A stretch of 64,000 nt of DNA from contig WBZZ01004751.1 in assembly GCA_019918135.1 (NCBI GenBank), positions 146,001 to 210,000 on the forward strand. The letters are read 5' to 3'. The notes under the pieces were generated by a model. That model was not told the origin of the DNA. It saw only the letters and a list, made by a program, of their open reading frames with translations, and searched no databases. Origin of the DNA: Paulinella micropora. Taxonomy: Eukaryota > Cercozoa > Imbricatea > Euglyphida > Paulinellidae. Shown in pieces: positions 1 through 9,330 of the stretch. A program made the translations under genes and the position numbers. Positions within the stretch are counted from its first letter, which is position 1, and each line of letters starts with the position of its first letter.

Positions 1-1464
1 CCCGCTGGCGTAGCAGTCCCCCAGGTTAGCCTGCGCAGCCGCACAGTTCTGTTCGGCCGCCAGGCGAAAGTGCTCGAAGGCGCGACCCGCGTCTTGGGGC
101 ACGCCGAGCCCGCTGGCGTAACAGCACCCCAACCTAACCCGTGCGCCGGTGTCGTTTTCCTCGTCGGCCGCCCGCCGGTACCACTGAATTGCTTGGACGT
201 AGTCCTGGCAGTCGCCCTTGAAGTAGGAATCGCCGAGGCCGCACAGCGTGCCCGGTGGCGACGACATAAATGTCGCCGAGGCGTGCTGTGCGCACACCGC
301 TAGGTCACAAAGGGCGGCGGCCCGGGCCGACCTTTGCGCTCGCTGCGCCCACTCGGCCGCCAGCTCTTGGTGGTGGGACAGCCGGCGTGACACAATCAAT
401 TGTGCGTCCGGGTGGCCACGTTCGGCCGCCTGCAGAAACAACGACAGTGAACTGGCTTCTTCCCCGGGTACGCCCTGGGCGCGCAAACCCAGCTGGTACA
501 GCGCGCCGGCGTGGCCAGCGGTGCTCGCTTCTTGGAACAGCGCCAGCGCGCGGCCCTTGTCCCTGCGCACGCCGCGCCCAGAGTCCAGGCACAAGGCCAG
601 CTGGTACTGCGCACCTGCGTCGTGTCGAGCCGCGCCCTGCGTGAACCACTGGACCGCGGAGGTGGAGTCCTGCACCACCCCGTACCCATGCAAATAACAA
701 ACCCCGAGGTTGCACAACGCACTGGCGTCACCTTTCTCGGCCGCTCTCTCAAAATACCTGGCGGCCAGGCCCTGGCTCTCGCCCAGACCGAGCCCGTGGT
801 AGTAGCAGACGCCCAAATAATACAGGGCGTCTACGTCTCCCTGGGCCTTCGCTTGCTGGAACCACTCGACAGCGTGCTTCATTTCTGGTTGTGTCCCGTG
901 GCCGTGGAAATAGCATTTGCCGAGGCTGAACTGCGCGTCGCTGTCTCCCAAATGCGCGGAGCGGGCGTACAGTTTGAAGGCTTGTGCGTAGTCCTGGGCT
1001 ACCCCGTGCCCGTAGAAATAGGACTCGGCCCTGCAGTACAGTTGTTCGGCCTGCTCACGTTCGGCAGGGCCAGTCGCGGGTTCGGCACTGTCCACAGCTG
1101 TCTGGCGTGCGGGTTCGGCACTGTCCACAGCTGTCTGGCGTGCGGGTTCGGCACTGTCCACGGCTGTTGGGCGTGCGAGTTCGGCACTGTCCACAGCTGT
1201 TGGGCGTGCATCGACGCTGCGCAGGTCATTGAACATGTCTCGCAAGATCAGCGCCACGTCGGGGTCTAGGTTCGGCTTCGCGTTGTCGACTACGTACTTG
1301 ATTTCCGCCTCGGTCAGGCGCAGCAGGCCCGCGCGGTCGCGGTATTGAAGTACTCTGGCTATGATTCTTAGCGTGGCGCCGCGCACACCCCGCACCTCAA
1401 GCTCCGTTCGCAACCACTCCTGTACTTGTTCGCGCGTGCTGGGGTACAAGGACGTGGTGGCCAT
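1..1464 (-). CDS. Sel1-like repeat protein, C-terminus beyond window
   Basis: Open minus-strand frame from ATG at 1464 to the window edge, 488 codons without a stop; the end of the gene lies outside. After about 110 residues of non-repeat N-terminus there is a linker of four 11-residue copies ending in TAVDSAE. About nine Sel1-like repeats follow, with the usual pattern of a helix, then A..G...A...LG..Y..G.GV..D; clear examples read ALYYLGVCYYHGLG and ALCNLGVCYLHGYG. Sel1/TPR-like solenoids act as protein-protein scaffolds, and long cytoplasmic Sel1 proteins are common in giant viruses of amoebae and in bacteria. No catalytic domain or signal peptide is visible. The upstream gap is pyrimidine-rich with C runs. 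The family call is firm; the partner is unknown. Confidence 0.85.
   Translation of the reverse strand, partial: MATTSLYPSTREQVQEWLRTELEVRGVRGATLRIIARVLQYRDRAGLLRLTEAEIKYVVDNAKPNLDPDVALILRDMFNDLRSVDARPTAVDSAELARPTAVDSAEPARQTAVDSAEPARQTAVDSAEPATGPAEREQAEQLYCRAESYFYGHGVAQDYAQAFKLYARSAHLGDSDAQFSLGKCYFHGHGTQPEMKHAVEWFQQAKAQGDVDALYYLGVCYYHGLGLGESQGLAARYFERAAEKGDASALCNLGVCYLHGYGVVQDSTSAVQWFTQGAARHDAGAQYQLALCLDSGRGVRRDKGRALALFQEASTAGHAGALYQLGLRAQGVPGEEASSLSLFLQAAERGHPDAQLIVSRRLSHHQELAAEWAQRAQRSARAAALCDLAVCAQHASATFMSSPPGTLCGLGDSYFKGDCQDYVQAIQWYRRAADEENDTGARVRLGCCYASGLGVPQDAGRAFEHFRLAAEQNCAAAQANLGDCYASG
1076..1206. repeat. 33-bp tandem repeat inside Sel1 gene
   Basis: Four near-identical 33-bp copies (core gttcggcactgtccac) encode the 11-residue linker repeat of the Sel1 gene. 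The length is a multiple of three, so copy-number change keeps the frame. Confidence 0.85.
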
Positions 1465-2010
1465 CACTGGGGCACCTGTTTCCTTTTTTTCTGGTTCACT
1501 CCTTCTTCTGAAACCCCTGTCCTCCTCCCCCCCCTGCCACCTCTTGCTGGAATGGTCGCTCTCGGCCCCCCCTTCATTCCGCCTCTCATTCCACGTTCGG
1601 CCCCCCCCCCCTTGTTTTTGGTTTCCGCTCTCGGCCCCCCCCCCCTTGGCCCTAATTTGCCCCCTGTTTCACTTTGGCTTTTATTTGAAGTAGAACACGA
1701 AAATATGCTTACGGGGGGGGAGAAGGCGCGAAGAGGGTGTGGGGTTTGTGAGAGGCAAGCTTTTTAAAAAAATACGTCAGTGTGGCAAACTCTGACCATG
1801 GAAAAAAAGGGGACGGGGTGGAGGCAGCCGGGGGAGGGGGGTATTTGTGTTTGTGTGAGATTTGTGTGTGAGATTTGTGTGTGAGATTTGTGTGTGAGAT
1901 TTGTGTGTGAGATTTGTGTGTGAGATTTGTGTGTGAGATTTGTGTGTGAGATTTGTGTGCAATCGTGTTTTGTATATTTATTTTTTTTAGATTTCTGTTT
2001 ATCTTTCGAC
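1465..2010. other. Divergent intergenic gap with C tracts and a GT-rich minisatellite
   Basis: This 546-base gap separates two divergently transcribed genes and must hold both promoters. It has several C runs (around 1530, 1610 and 1638), a G run at about 1712, and a T-rich stretch just before the ATG at 2011. A 14-bp minisatellite occupies 1848-1960. I see no convincing gene. Confidence 0.6.
1848..1960. repeat. 14-bp tandem repeat (tgtgtgagatttgt)n
   Basis: About eight head-to-tail copies of a 14-bp unit made of tgtgtgag and atttg, nearly perfect, ending roughly 50 bases before the ATG at 2011. There are no spacers, so it is a minisatellite and not a CRISPR array. Confidence 0.9.
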
Positions 2011-2781
2011 ATGATCTCCACCACGCGTGCCACCCGACGACAACGTGTGACCCCCCGGGCAGCCCGTGCAGCTAAACGCGCCAAGCTGTTGGCTAACGAA
2101 GACGCATCCACCCCTCGACCCGACGAAGTCCTGGTCAAGAAGCTGTTGGCTAACGAAGACGCATCAAACCCGCGACCCGACGAAGTCCTGGTCAAGAAGC
2201 AGTTGGCTAACGAAGACGCATCAAACCCGCGACCCGACGAAGCCCTGGTCAAGCTTCGGCTCGATTACAAGACTACGTTAACGCAGTTCCAGCAGTCTAC
2301 TCAATTGTTTGACGAGGAGATAGAAAAACTGTATGAGGTATTCTTTGACGAGGAATTTGCTTATTTCTGGATCTACATGCTCCCCTCGGTGTCCTGTGGC
2401 CCTCCCTTGGAATCTTTTGCGCCCTGGTCGACAAAGTTTCTGCCTGATTGCCTAGAAGCAGAATCGGAGGTTGCGATCAAGAGATACGTACGCTGGATAC
2501 AAGGCTGCGTGGCATGGCAAAAGAGAATTCTTTATCGTTTGCGGCAGGTCTGTGTGAAACGCCTGATCACCAGGTTTAGCGAGGCCAGGCAGGAGCTAGC
2601 TAAAGCTGAGATTTCCAACGTACCAGCCCCGCTCAGCTTTGAGTCCCTGGAAATTCTTACGCGTGGTCTCGATTCGGTCCTGATCTCGGAGGACGTGTAC
2701 CGTGCCGAGTTGAATGCTCTGTTCAAGCGTTTAGCAGAATGCACAAACACATTGGCAGCAGCGCAAAAAAGTCGCCAGTGA
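2011..2781 (+). CDS. Uncharacterised protein with three N-terminal 20-residue repeats
   Basis: 256 residues from the ATG at 2011. The frame is open further upstream only through the minisatellite, so this ATG, placed after a T-rich leader, is the likely start. Residues 1-25 are basic (RATRRQRVTPRAARAAKRAK). Residues about 26-85 hold three copies of a 20-residue unit (LLANEDAS..PRPDEVLVKK), 60 bp each. The rest is helical, with heptad-like segments around residues 90-115 and 150-250. There is no signal peptide, membrane segment or known motif. The basic front could be a nuclear-localisation or nucleic-acid-binding tail; that is inference. A T8A7 palindrome lies downstream at 2867-2881. Confidence 0.6.
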   Translation: MISTTRATRRQRVTPRAARAAKRAKLLANEDASTPRPDEVLVKKLLANEDASNPRPDEVLVKKQLANEDASNPRPDEALVKLRLDYKTTLTQFQQSTQLFDEEIEKLYEVFFDEEFAYFWIYMLPSVSCGPPLESFAPWSTKFLPDCLEAESEVAIKRYVRWIQGCVAWQKRILYRLRQVCVKRLITRFSEARQELAKAEISNVPAPLSFESLEILTRGLDSVLISEDVYRAELNALFKRLAECTNTLAAAQKSRQ

Positions 2782-4391
2782 ACTGACTTTTTTCTGACAA
2801 ATTTTGGCATTATTTTGTGCAGGTGAACTCGCCTGCCATCCCTCCTTCCGGCCCTCCCCCCCGGAGTTTTTTTTAAAAAAATTTATTAAAAAAATCTAGT
2901 TGGCTTTTGAGGACAGAAGGCAATCAATTCCTACAGGCGATGGGGTGCGTGTCTGGGCTGCTTCTTCGGCCGTCATTCCCCAGCTTTCCCCAGCTTGCTG
3001 CTGTCGAGATCGTCGCTTGAAATTTCTTCCCCATCTTTCCCCAGCTTTTTCCCAGACCAACCAATTCAATTCGATTTTTGCGGCCAACAACAAATCTGCG
3101 GGGTTCTGCGATTGTGAAAAGAAGAAGTCTGGCCCCCCCCCACACTTTTTTTGTTTGTTTCTTGGTTGGTAAGACGGCCCCCCCCCCCCCGCCCAGTCGC
3201 AAAGGGAAAAAAAGGACGGGGAAAGGAAGCAGGGGAGGGGGAGAAGAACGTCTTATCAAAAAACTCCCGGACGAAACAACAACAAAAAAATCTCCATGCC
3301 TCTGCTAACTGTGGTGATGGCCGCCGCTACGGGTGCGGACTGAGAGAGAGAGACAGAGACAAGCTAGCGAGGCCGGATCATGTTGCTGTGTGCACACGCG
3401 CTACCCTCTATGTGATGTTGTGTTAGCTAGCACGCTGGGCGCCACAGCCAGCGCGGCCGCGCTTTCCGCAACCCTGGCTACCACCGCAGGCGGGGGCGGC
3501 GGCGGGGCTGTTTCGTTGGCGCTGTGGGGCGCGATGGTGCTACTCTTGACATCTTGCTTGGGCCTGGCGTGCCGGCTCGCCAACGCGCTCTTCGCGCCCT
3601 CACAGCGCAGCGTCCGCGCCACTTTTTTTATTAAAAGAAAAACCCGGCCCTCAAAAAAAAACAACCCGCGCGGCCGCACCAAAGGCGCAGCAAAAAAAAA
3701 TTGGGAGCCGTCTAATTCTTGGCGAGGTACGGAAAGCCTGGGAGAGAGAGAGAGAGAGAGAAAGAAAGGAAAAACAGAATTTAAAATAAAAAATACGTTT
3801 TACAAAAAGAAAAGTTAAAACATCTTCGAACCCTGCGTTGATTTTGTTTTATTTTTTTATACAGTTCATTAAAAGTACACGCGGCGATTTCAAGACCAGT
3901 TCCCCCTTGAGCTAGGCCGTGCTCATGTCGCAAGACAGAGATACATAGAGAGTCAGATTGACAGACTATCGTCTTTTTTTTGCAACGATCCCCCCCCCCC
4001 GAGCCACACACCGGTGGAAAGTAGGTTGTTAAAAAGGCCCTAAGAGAGGGGGGGTGGGCCGCAACAACAGAAGCGGGCGGCAAATGTGGGAAGGGTTTTT
4101 TTATACTGGAAATTCCCCTCCCCCCGTCGTTGACTCAACCGCAAAAAAAGTCTGTGCAATCTAGATCGCCAATTTGTTTTTTGGTGGGAGAGACACAAAT
4201 CCTCTCCCCCTCCCCCCCCCCCCCCCTCACCCCGATCGATATGTTTTTTTCTTGCCGATATTGTCGGAGGCGGGTGGGAGGGGGGAAGGGGGGGGGGGAG
4301 TGTAAAAAAATTGTCGCCACCTTGTTGGTAATCTCTTGTCCGTCCACTATCCGACGTACTGCCAGAACCACAATAGAGCCAACAACGAAAC
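2782..4391. other. Long gap: homopolymer tracts and weak small ORFs
   Basis: 1.6 kb with little coding signal. It contains a T8A7 palindrome (2867-2881), C runs near 3130, 3180 and 3990, a run of about 20 C at 4206-4225, a G run near 4290, a GA-dinucleotide run at about 3741-3762, and pyrimidine-rich stretches before the HNH gene. The only plausible coding segment is the small membrane ORF at 3333-3818. No RNA gene was recognised. Confidence 0.5.
3333..3818 (+). CDS. Possible small single-pass membrane protein
   Basis: An open frame whose middle reads like protein: an Ala/Gly-rich stretch, then a hydrophobic segment (SLALWGAMVLLLTSCLGLA), then a basic segment. The layout resembles the small membrane protein at 38,724 (Ala-rich lead, one transmembrane helix, basic tail). 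There is no good ATG: the frame opens with GTG, so an upstream exon or a degraded start is possible. The C-terminal third runs into A-rich and GA-repeat DNA and is probably not translated. Low confidence. Confidence 0.3.
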   Translation: MRTERERQRQASEAGSCCCVHTRYPLCDVVLASTLGATASAAALSATLATTAGGGGGGAVSLALWGAMVLLLTSCLGLACRLANALFAPSQRSVRATFFIKRKTRPSKKNNPRGRTKGAAKKNWEPSNSWRGTESLGERERERKKGKTEFKIKNTFYKKKS

Positions 4392-5483
4392 ATGGACAAG
4401 CTGGAAGCGACCAGCGTAACCCCCGCGCCGCTGGCGACGGTCGCCACCGACGCCGCGGTACAAATGTCCCCAGGTGGTAGCGCCGACCCTACCAATGTGC
4501 TAAATGAAAACAAGTTGCTTATGCAAATCATGGCGCGTGATTTTTCGAATATCAGGCGCGCTCCGGGCGAATATTTCTCTATTACTGATGCCATTTGCGC
4601 CTTTACGGACTGCCAGCCAAATTCTGCCAGAAATAAGTGGTGTCAGGTGCGTAATAAATTTTGGCCTCATCTTAGTGTGAAATTCTTTCAATTCCCATAC
4701 AAAACTGCGCGGGCCGGTTGTGATCTAATGCCATCGGCACGAGAAGTCAAGGAGAGCGAAAGCAGGGGCGTTCCCTGTGTACGCTTCAAGGACTTGCTTA
4801 CGGTGTTATGTTACTTTGACCACCCGCGCTGCAGGGAACTTTGCGCTGAAATGGCAGGATTGGTATCGCGCTCCATGGCGGGTTTACCAATATGTAGTAG
4901 CACAGCATCTAATCACCCGGCGCCCCCCGAGACTGCCGAAAAGCCCGCGGCCAAGCGGGCCAAGCTGTCGCCGCCACAACCCGAAGCCAGTGAAGCCAGT
5001 GCGCAACCACCAGTTAAACATACCGAACAAGCCCTCATAACCCACGCGTCAGCTGTACCTCAGCAACCGCAGCTGCTGTCTGTGATCCACTTGGACACAC
5101 AAGAGATCGACTGGGACGGCAGCGACATCACGCCTTCCAACGGCAAGAAGTACCTGGATCAAATGATTACAGAGATGCGCAAGATCCATCCAGCGCACGA
5201 GATTGAGCCACAGCCCGTGTACCTCGGGTTTATCAAGCCGCTGACCAACACCAAACATTTTATGACGAGGGCACAGGCGCGTGCCTGGGTCTTGGCGCAC
5301 CGAGGCAGCATCTACTTCCGCGATTATTTCGACAAAGGTGGCGTGCGCAAGGTCCCGTTCCACATTGACCATATTATCCCGGACTCGCTCGGCGGTGCTG
5401 ACCACCCGCGGAACTACGCGCTGATGCCCGAGATCTTCAATCAGAAATTCGCGTCGTGGTGGATGCAGGCCAAGGCCCAGTAA
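4392..5483 (+). CDS. KilA/BRO-like DNA-binding domain plus HNH endonuclease
   Basis: 363 residues from the ATG at 4392. Residues about 55-165 (YFSITDAICAFTDC ... VPCVRFKDLLTVL ... RSMAGL) fit the KilA-N/BRO-like domain that giant viruses often join to other modules. A lysine/proline-rich linker follows (residues 180-220). Residues about 324-350 carry an HNH motif: HIDHIIPDSLGG, then N-Y-A-L-M and a second N. Such proteins are DNA-binding nucleases, often selfish or regulatory. The frame stops at TAA 5481-5483, but a convincing continuation follows after an apparent intron (see 5488-5653), so the gene may be truncated by a nonsense change. The long 5' gap is homopolymer-rich. Confidence 0.75.
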   Translation: MDKLEATSVTPAPLATVATDAAVQMSPGGSADPTNVLNENKLLMQIMARDFSNIRRAPGEYFSITDAICAFTDCQPNSARNKWCQVRNKFWPHLSVKFFQFPYKTARAGCDLMPSAREVKESESRGVPCVRFKDLLTVLCYFDHPRCRELCAEMAGLVSRSMAGLPICSSTASNHPAPPETAEKPAAKRAKLSPPQPEASEASAQPPVKHTEQALITHASAVPQQPQLLSVIHLDTQEIDWDGSDITPSNGKKYLDQMITEMRKIHPAHEIEPQPVYLGFIKPLTNTKHFMTRAQARAWVLAHRGSIYFRDYFDKGGVRKVPFHIDHIIPDSLGGADHPRNYALMPEIFNQKFASWWMQAKAQ

Positions 5484-5487
5484 ATTG

Positions 5488-5558
5488 GTAACTTGTTCGC
5501 TTGCATACTTCTTTTTTTTTGTTTGCTAATGCATGTGTGTGCATTCCTTTTTTTGCAG
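5488..5558 (+). other. Probable 71-nt spliceosomal intron in the HNH gene
   Basis: GT at 5488, a branch-like tgctaatg near 5524, a pyrimidine tract and ttttgcag at the 3' end. Joining 5487 to 5559 gives a continuous frame into a protein-like tail, apart from the in-frame TAA at 5481. Confidence 0.55.
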
Positions 5559-5653
5559 GTCCTACAGCTGCACGCACCGCCATTCTTTTTGCCAAGTACA
5601 TCAAAAAGAAGTACACAAGAGAAATAACACTGGATGACCTAGAAGAAATGTAG
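5559..5653 (+). pseudogene. Probable last exon of the HNH gene, cut off by TAA at 5481
   Basis: In the frame set by the intron this reads PTAARTAILFAKYIKKKY, then TREITLDDLEEM and TAG, a typical helical C-terminus. An AATAAA signal follows at 5687-5692. The exon is downstream of the in-frame TAA, so it would be translated only if that stop is an error, is read through, or if another donor (gtaaat at 5480) is used. That donor puts this exon in a less protein-like frame. Confidence 0.5.
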
Positions 5654-5686
5654 ACGTCTTTTAGGCAAAGCACTAGTAGTGATATG

Positions 5687-5692
5687 AATAAA
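5687..5692 (+). terminator. AATAAA polyadenylation signal
   Basis: AATAAA 34 bases after the stop of the HNH tail exon; fits eukaryotic-type 3'-end formation. Confidence 0.5.
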
Positions 5693-5711
5693 AGTTTCTG
5701 GTTTTACTCAA

Positions 5712-5951
5712 GTGTCCGATTCTTTCTGCTGCATCCCAAATCTTGGCGTTGTCTTTTTTGATCTTGCCCCGGGCGACGACTTGCACCTTTACACGGTGGA
5801 CGAGCCCCAAGGACTAGTGCGCGCCGGCACGGCCGAGTTTGAGCTGCGAACTAAGAAGCTGGAGCTAGCACGGGGTGGCGACTCGGAGGCACAAGAATTC
5901 TTCGAGGCCCGTGGCCTCCCGGCCAAGTATTTGCTGCGTTCAGGTTCTTAG
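5712..5951 (+). CDS. Short unknown ORF without an ATG
   Basis: About 79 codons of protein-like sequence (ending SEAQEFFEARGLPAKY, LLRSGS), followed 48 bases later by AATAAA at 6000-6005. The upstream in-frame stop leaves only GTG as a start, so it may be a 3' exon, an N-terminally degraded gene or a remnant. No family recognised. Confidence 0.35.
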   Translation: MSDSFCCIPNLGVVFFDLAPGDDLHLYTVDEPQGLVRAGTAEFELRTKKLELARGGDSEAQEFFEARGLPAKYLLRSGS

Positions 5952-5953
5952 TG

Positions 5954-6535
5954 CGCAGCTTAGCTGCTTTTTCTTTGGTCTGTGATTGGTTTTGGTCTCA
6001 ATAAACAAAGCTCAGAAAATTGAGGCAAAAAGAAAAATTAGTAGTCGTGGAGAAGATGGTGTTCCGGTTTTGCTCCCAACTCTCCTCTCCCTCCTCCCGA
6101 AGGTTGTTGGTGCGCATCTGGGGAGAAGGGGGGGGGGGGGAATATTAGTCGCGTAGTCTCCCGCCAGTAGCTGGCTCCCACCTCTCCACTACCTTTGGGT
6201 TGGCAAGGCGAGATGGGGGGGGGGCCGAGGCCACGCTAATCACTTTTTCCCCCGCCCGCCCCCGTTCGCTCGTAAGTTCAGCTAACAAAAAAAAAGTGGC
6301 GACTGCGGCCAAATGTTTGGTTTACAAATCCGGACCCCCCGGCGAATTTCACGTCAGATGCCAAAGTATCGTAATTTCCGGCGAGGTAGAGAGAAAATGT
6401 GGGCGGGTGCAAGTGCCAAGGTAGATCAAGAAAGAGGACGTTTTTTTTGCCACCATCTTGGTCGACCCTTAAGATTTTAAAAGAAATGCAAGAAGAGCAC
6501 TGTTCGTAGTTCACGCAGAAAAAGTGCCTTATAGT
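5954..6535. other. Intergenic gap before the F-box/LRR gene
   Basis: Contains AATAAA (6000-6005), a G13 run near 6130, further G runs near 6215 and an A-rich patch at about 6285. Upstream of ATG 6536 there is no TATA-like box that I trust. No gene seen. Confidence 0.5.
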
Positions 6536-8536
6536 ATGGAGTTGGCGGGGGACCCGCCGCCGCCGGGCCTGTCCAGCGCGCCGGGGCCGACCTTTGTACT
6601 AAATAATAACGAGCCCAATCCCACCCGCGCGCAACTGCGGGCCGCGCTCGACTTTCTGACTAGGTACGCCCGCGACAGCCACGCGCGGCTGCTGCTGCCG
6701 CCGGACAGTCAGCGCGGCTGCCTGCTGCGCCTGGCGCTGTACTGCAACTGGTCGTTCGAACTGATCAACCAGTGGTGGGACAGGAGAACCGTGCGGGTCC
6801 GGTGCAGAAACTGCTGGTCGCGCAGGCTAGCGGCGCCGCCGCCATCTCTGCCCGTGCCAGATGACGTGTTTGACGAGATCGCCCAGCACCTGCCTACGAA
6901 CGACTCCTGGCGCCAAATCTCACACTGCTGGCAGCTGTTCGGCCCTGCGGACTGGCTGAGGCAGGACCTGGTGCTCCGCGTCTTCCGCCAGTGCTTCAAC
7001 GCGCGAGTCGACGGTGCCTTGCTGCGGCGGTTGCACCAAGCGCGGGACAACCCCGACGGGCTGGCGAGTCTCTGCCTGGACATTTGGCCGCCCTTGGTGG
7101 CGGGGCGTTTGCGGCGCGCGGTGCGGGAGTGTCTGTACCGCGCGTGCCAGAACGAGGCGCTCAGGCGCAAGTACCTGGACGTCGGGTCCGAGGTAGTGCT
7201 CGATCTAGCCGTGCTGCCGGAGCGCCTGCGCCCCGCCCAGAGATTCGACGCAGAGCTGCCCGCGGGGAGCCGCCCCCCGCAACGGTTGGTGGTCTACAGC
7301 CTGCCCGGCACCGTAGAAACTGACGAGTTTCTCCAGGGCTTGTTTGGCGATGTCAGGAATCCCGACTCTTGGCTAAACCAAGTGCGCCGCGTGGAGCTAC
7401 ACTTGGGCCGGGGGGGCTTTGCCGACCAAAAGGAGGAGTTGATTGAATTCGAAGACGTGCCGTTCGAAGAAATCGACATCGAGTACCACACGGTCGCCCC
7501 AGGCTTTCTTAGCGATATCCATTTCACAACTGTTCCGGCGCTAACGAGGCTCAGAATAAGCAGCCGTGAACGCCTTCAAGCTTTATATTTTGAAGATTGC
7601 AACGGTCTGCACAGGCTCCCGCAGGGTTGGTTAGACGTGCCGGGCGGCGTAGTGGAGTGTACATTTGTTGACTGCAATGGAGGCCCTGGCGTCGACAACA
7701 TCGACTGGGGTCGTTTGTCCCCAGAGAGTCTCATGATAAATAACAGCCCCTGGGTCTCACTCGCGCGCCTGGACATCGGTCACGTGCCCCTGGACAGCGG
7801 TCACGTGCTGGCCGGGCCGCCAACTTGTGGCGGTTCTGACTTAGTCCTGCGCGAGACAAGCCCCGAGCAGTTGCGCCAGGCGCTGCTGGCCGATGGCCGG
7901 GGCAAACACAAGCTGGAGCTGCGGGAGATCCAGGAACTGCCCAGCCTTGAGGGCCCCCGGTGGAACTCCCTGAAATTGGAAAATTGCGGGCCGCGTTTGT
8001 ACGCTTATGCCAGCAATATTAACTACGATGCTTCACAAGCAGTCGAGAATCTGACTATCGATTGCGGCAGCCGGTGCCAAGATTTGACGGGCTTTCGGGT
8101 CGATATCGAATGTGTTCTCGAGAACCTAACGCTAACTTCTGCCATTGACAGCAACGTGCCATTGACGCTGGCATGCAAGTATGCATTACCCGAGAATATG
8201 CAAGTGGACGAGATTGTACGCAAAGATCTGGGACTGTGTTTGGTAGGCTCTGTGTTGTCTCCCTCGCGCGTTTTGTCTGCAAACCGCTTAGGCACGTTTG
8301 ACGTTCTCACAATCTCGAACGTCACTTTGGGCTGGCTAGACCTACAAGAGCTTACTTGCGAGATAGTATTACGGAAGCTAGTCATCGAACCGAAAGGTCG
8401 GGTTCGGAAGCTGAAGTTGCTTATGCCGCCGGCCTCTGCGCGCTTCAGGTGCCAAGAAATATTTAACGCGAGCGAGTCGACAGTCCTGACTATTGCTGGC
8501 CAAACGCTCCATCCACGGCAAAGTCTCTACCTATAA
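6536..8536 (+). CDS. F-box-like / leucine-rich repeat protein
   Basis: 666 residues from the ATG at 6536; the frame is open 12 bases further up only through GTG. After a Pro/Gly-rich start, residues about 105-140 (LPVPDDVFDEIAQHLPTND, then SWRQISHCWQLF) resemble an F-box. Residues about 245-640 form irregular leucine-rich repeats (for example LTRLRISSRERLQALYFEDC and VENLTIDCGS). F-box/LRR proteins recruit substrates to SCF ubiquitin ligases, and giant viruses carry many of them. No signal peptide or membrane span. The frame is intact, in contrast to the LRR remnants at 9.6 and 33.8 kb. Function is inferred from architecture. Confidence 0.65.
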   Translation: MELAGDPPPPGLSSAPGPTFVLNNNEPNPTRAQLRAALDFLTRYARDSHARLLLPPDSQRGCLLRLALYCNWSFELINQWWDRRTVRVRCRNCWSRRLAAPPPSLPVPDDVFDEIAQHLPTNDSWRQISHCWQLFGPADWLRQDLVLRVFRQCFNARVDGALLRRLHQARDNPDGLASLCLDIWPPLVAGRLRRAVRECLYRACQNEALRRKYLDVGSEVVLDLAVLPERLRPAQRFDAELPAGSRPPQRLVVYSLPGTVETDEFLQGLFGDVRNPDSWLNQVRRVELHLGRGGFADQKEELIEFEDVPFEEIDIEYHTVAPGFLSDIHFTTVPALTRLRISSRERLQALYFEDCNGLHRLPQGWLDVPGGVVECTFVDCNGGPGVDNIDWGRLSPESLMINNSPWVSLARLDIGHVPLDSGHVLAGPPTCGGSDLVLRETSPEQLRQALLADGRGKHKLELREIQELPSLEGPRWNSLKLENCGPRLYAYASNINYDASQAVENLTIDCGSRCQDLTGFRVDIECVLENLTLTSAIDSNVPLTLACKYALPENMQVDEIVRKDLGLCLVGSVLSPSRVLSANRLGTFDVLTISNVTLGWLDLQELTCEIVLRKLVIEPKGRVRKLKLLMPPASARFRCQEIFNASESTVLTIAGQTLHPRQSLYL

Positions 8537-8699
8537 AAATTGGCAGCCGGTTTTGCAAAAAAACAAGAAAGCCCGTTCTGTCCGTTCGTCTTAAAAAAGC
8601 TTATTCTTGGCCTTTACAAAATCCCCTCGCCCCGCCGGTCCTTTCCCGCACAAACCAAACCAAGGCAGTTGCCAAAGTGTCGTGGCTTTTCCTTGGCCA

Positions 8700-9130
8700 C
8701 TGCGCGGCAGAAACTGGTGGCAGGATTCTGCCTCCGTTGGAACCCTACACCGGTGGGCCAAACGTCTGGTGACAGGATTCTGTCGCCACTTCTGTTGGAA
8801 CCTTACACCGGTGGCGGGAACTGACTAGTGGCGGGTTTTCTAGTAGCTAATTTTTTTAAGAACGTTTCGGCATTTGATTTGGTTTGGTCTGCAGAAAAAA
8901 AAGCTGAGCGAGGATTGGCGGGCGGGAAAAAAAATCCAGCGATTGAAATTTTTCCCCGCCCGCCAATCCTCGCTCAGCTTTTTTCTTGGCGAAGCAAACC
9001 AAAATCAATACGTCCTACACTCAAAAAAACTTTTCCTCTACACCGGTGGCTGGAACTGTCTGGTGGCAGGATTCTGCTGCGTACACAGGTTAGCACACTA
9101 CACCGGTGGTCACAATTACTGGTGGTGGGT
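8700..9130. repeat. Dispersed repeat built on ACACCGGTGG and CTGGTGGCAGGATTCTG
   Basis: Two short blocks alternate: tacaccggtgg (8739, 8803, 9040, 9099) and ctggtggcaggattctg or close variants (8709, 8765, 9059, 9119). They form degenerate units of about 60 bp that straddle the first hairpin element. Non-coding. Confidence 0.7.
8874..9030. repeat. Hairpin (MITE-like) element, family A copy 1
   Basis: Inverted repeat with arms 8901-8926 (aagctgagcgaggattggcg, then ggcggg) and 8955-8980, almost perfect, with a loop of about 28 bases. Symmetry extends outward through A/T runs to ttggtttg on the left and caaaccaa on the right. The right flank (cttggcgaagcaaaccaaaa, then tcaatacgtcct) is repeated in copy 2. 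Confidence 0.8.
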
Positions 9131-9142
9131 TTTTTACTAGCG

Positions 9143-9330
9143 AAACTGAAACATTGGTTTGCAAAAAAATAAAAAAAATAAATAAAAAATAAAAAAAAGC
9201 TGAGCGAGGACTGGCGGGCGGGGAAAAATTTCAATCGCGGGATTTTTTTCCCCGCCCGCCAATTTTTCCCCAGCTTTTTTCTTGGCGAAGCAAACCAAAA
9301 TCAATACGTCCTATACTCAAAAAAAAAAGT
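9143..9330. repeat. Hairpin (MITE-like) element, family A copy 2
   Basis: Same right flank as copy 1, and the same left arm with a partly degraded right arm (gctgagcgaggactggcggg against cccgcccgccaatttttccc, then cagc). Between copies the loop is inverted, which suggests rearrangement of a foldback unit. The left side has expanded A/T runs. Confidence 0.75.

Noticed and set aside
1848..1960. CRISPR-like regular repeats
   Set aside because: Units are contiguous with no unique spacers; a minisatellite.
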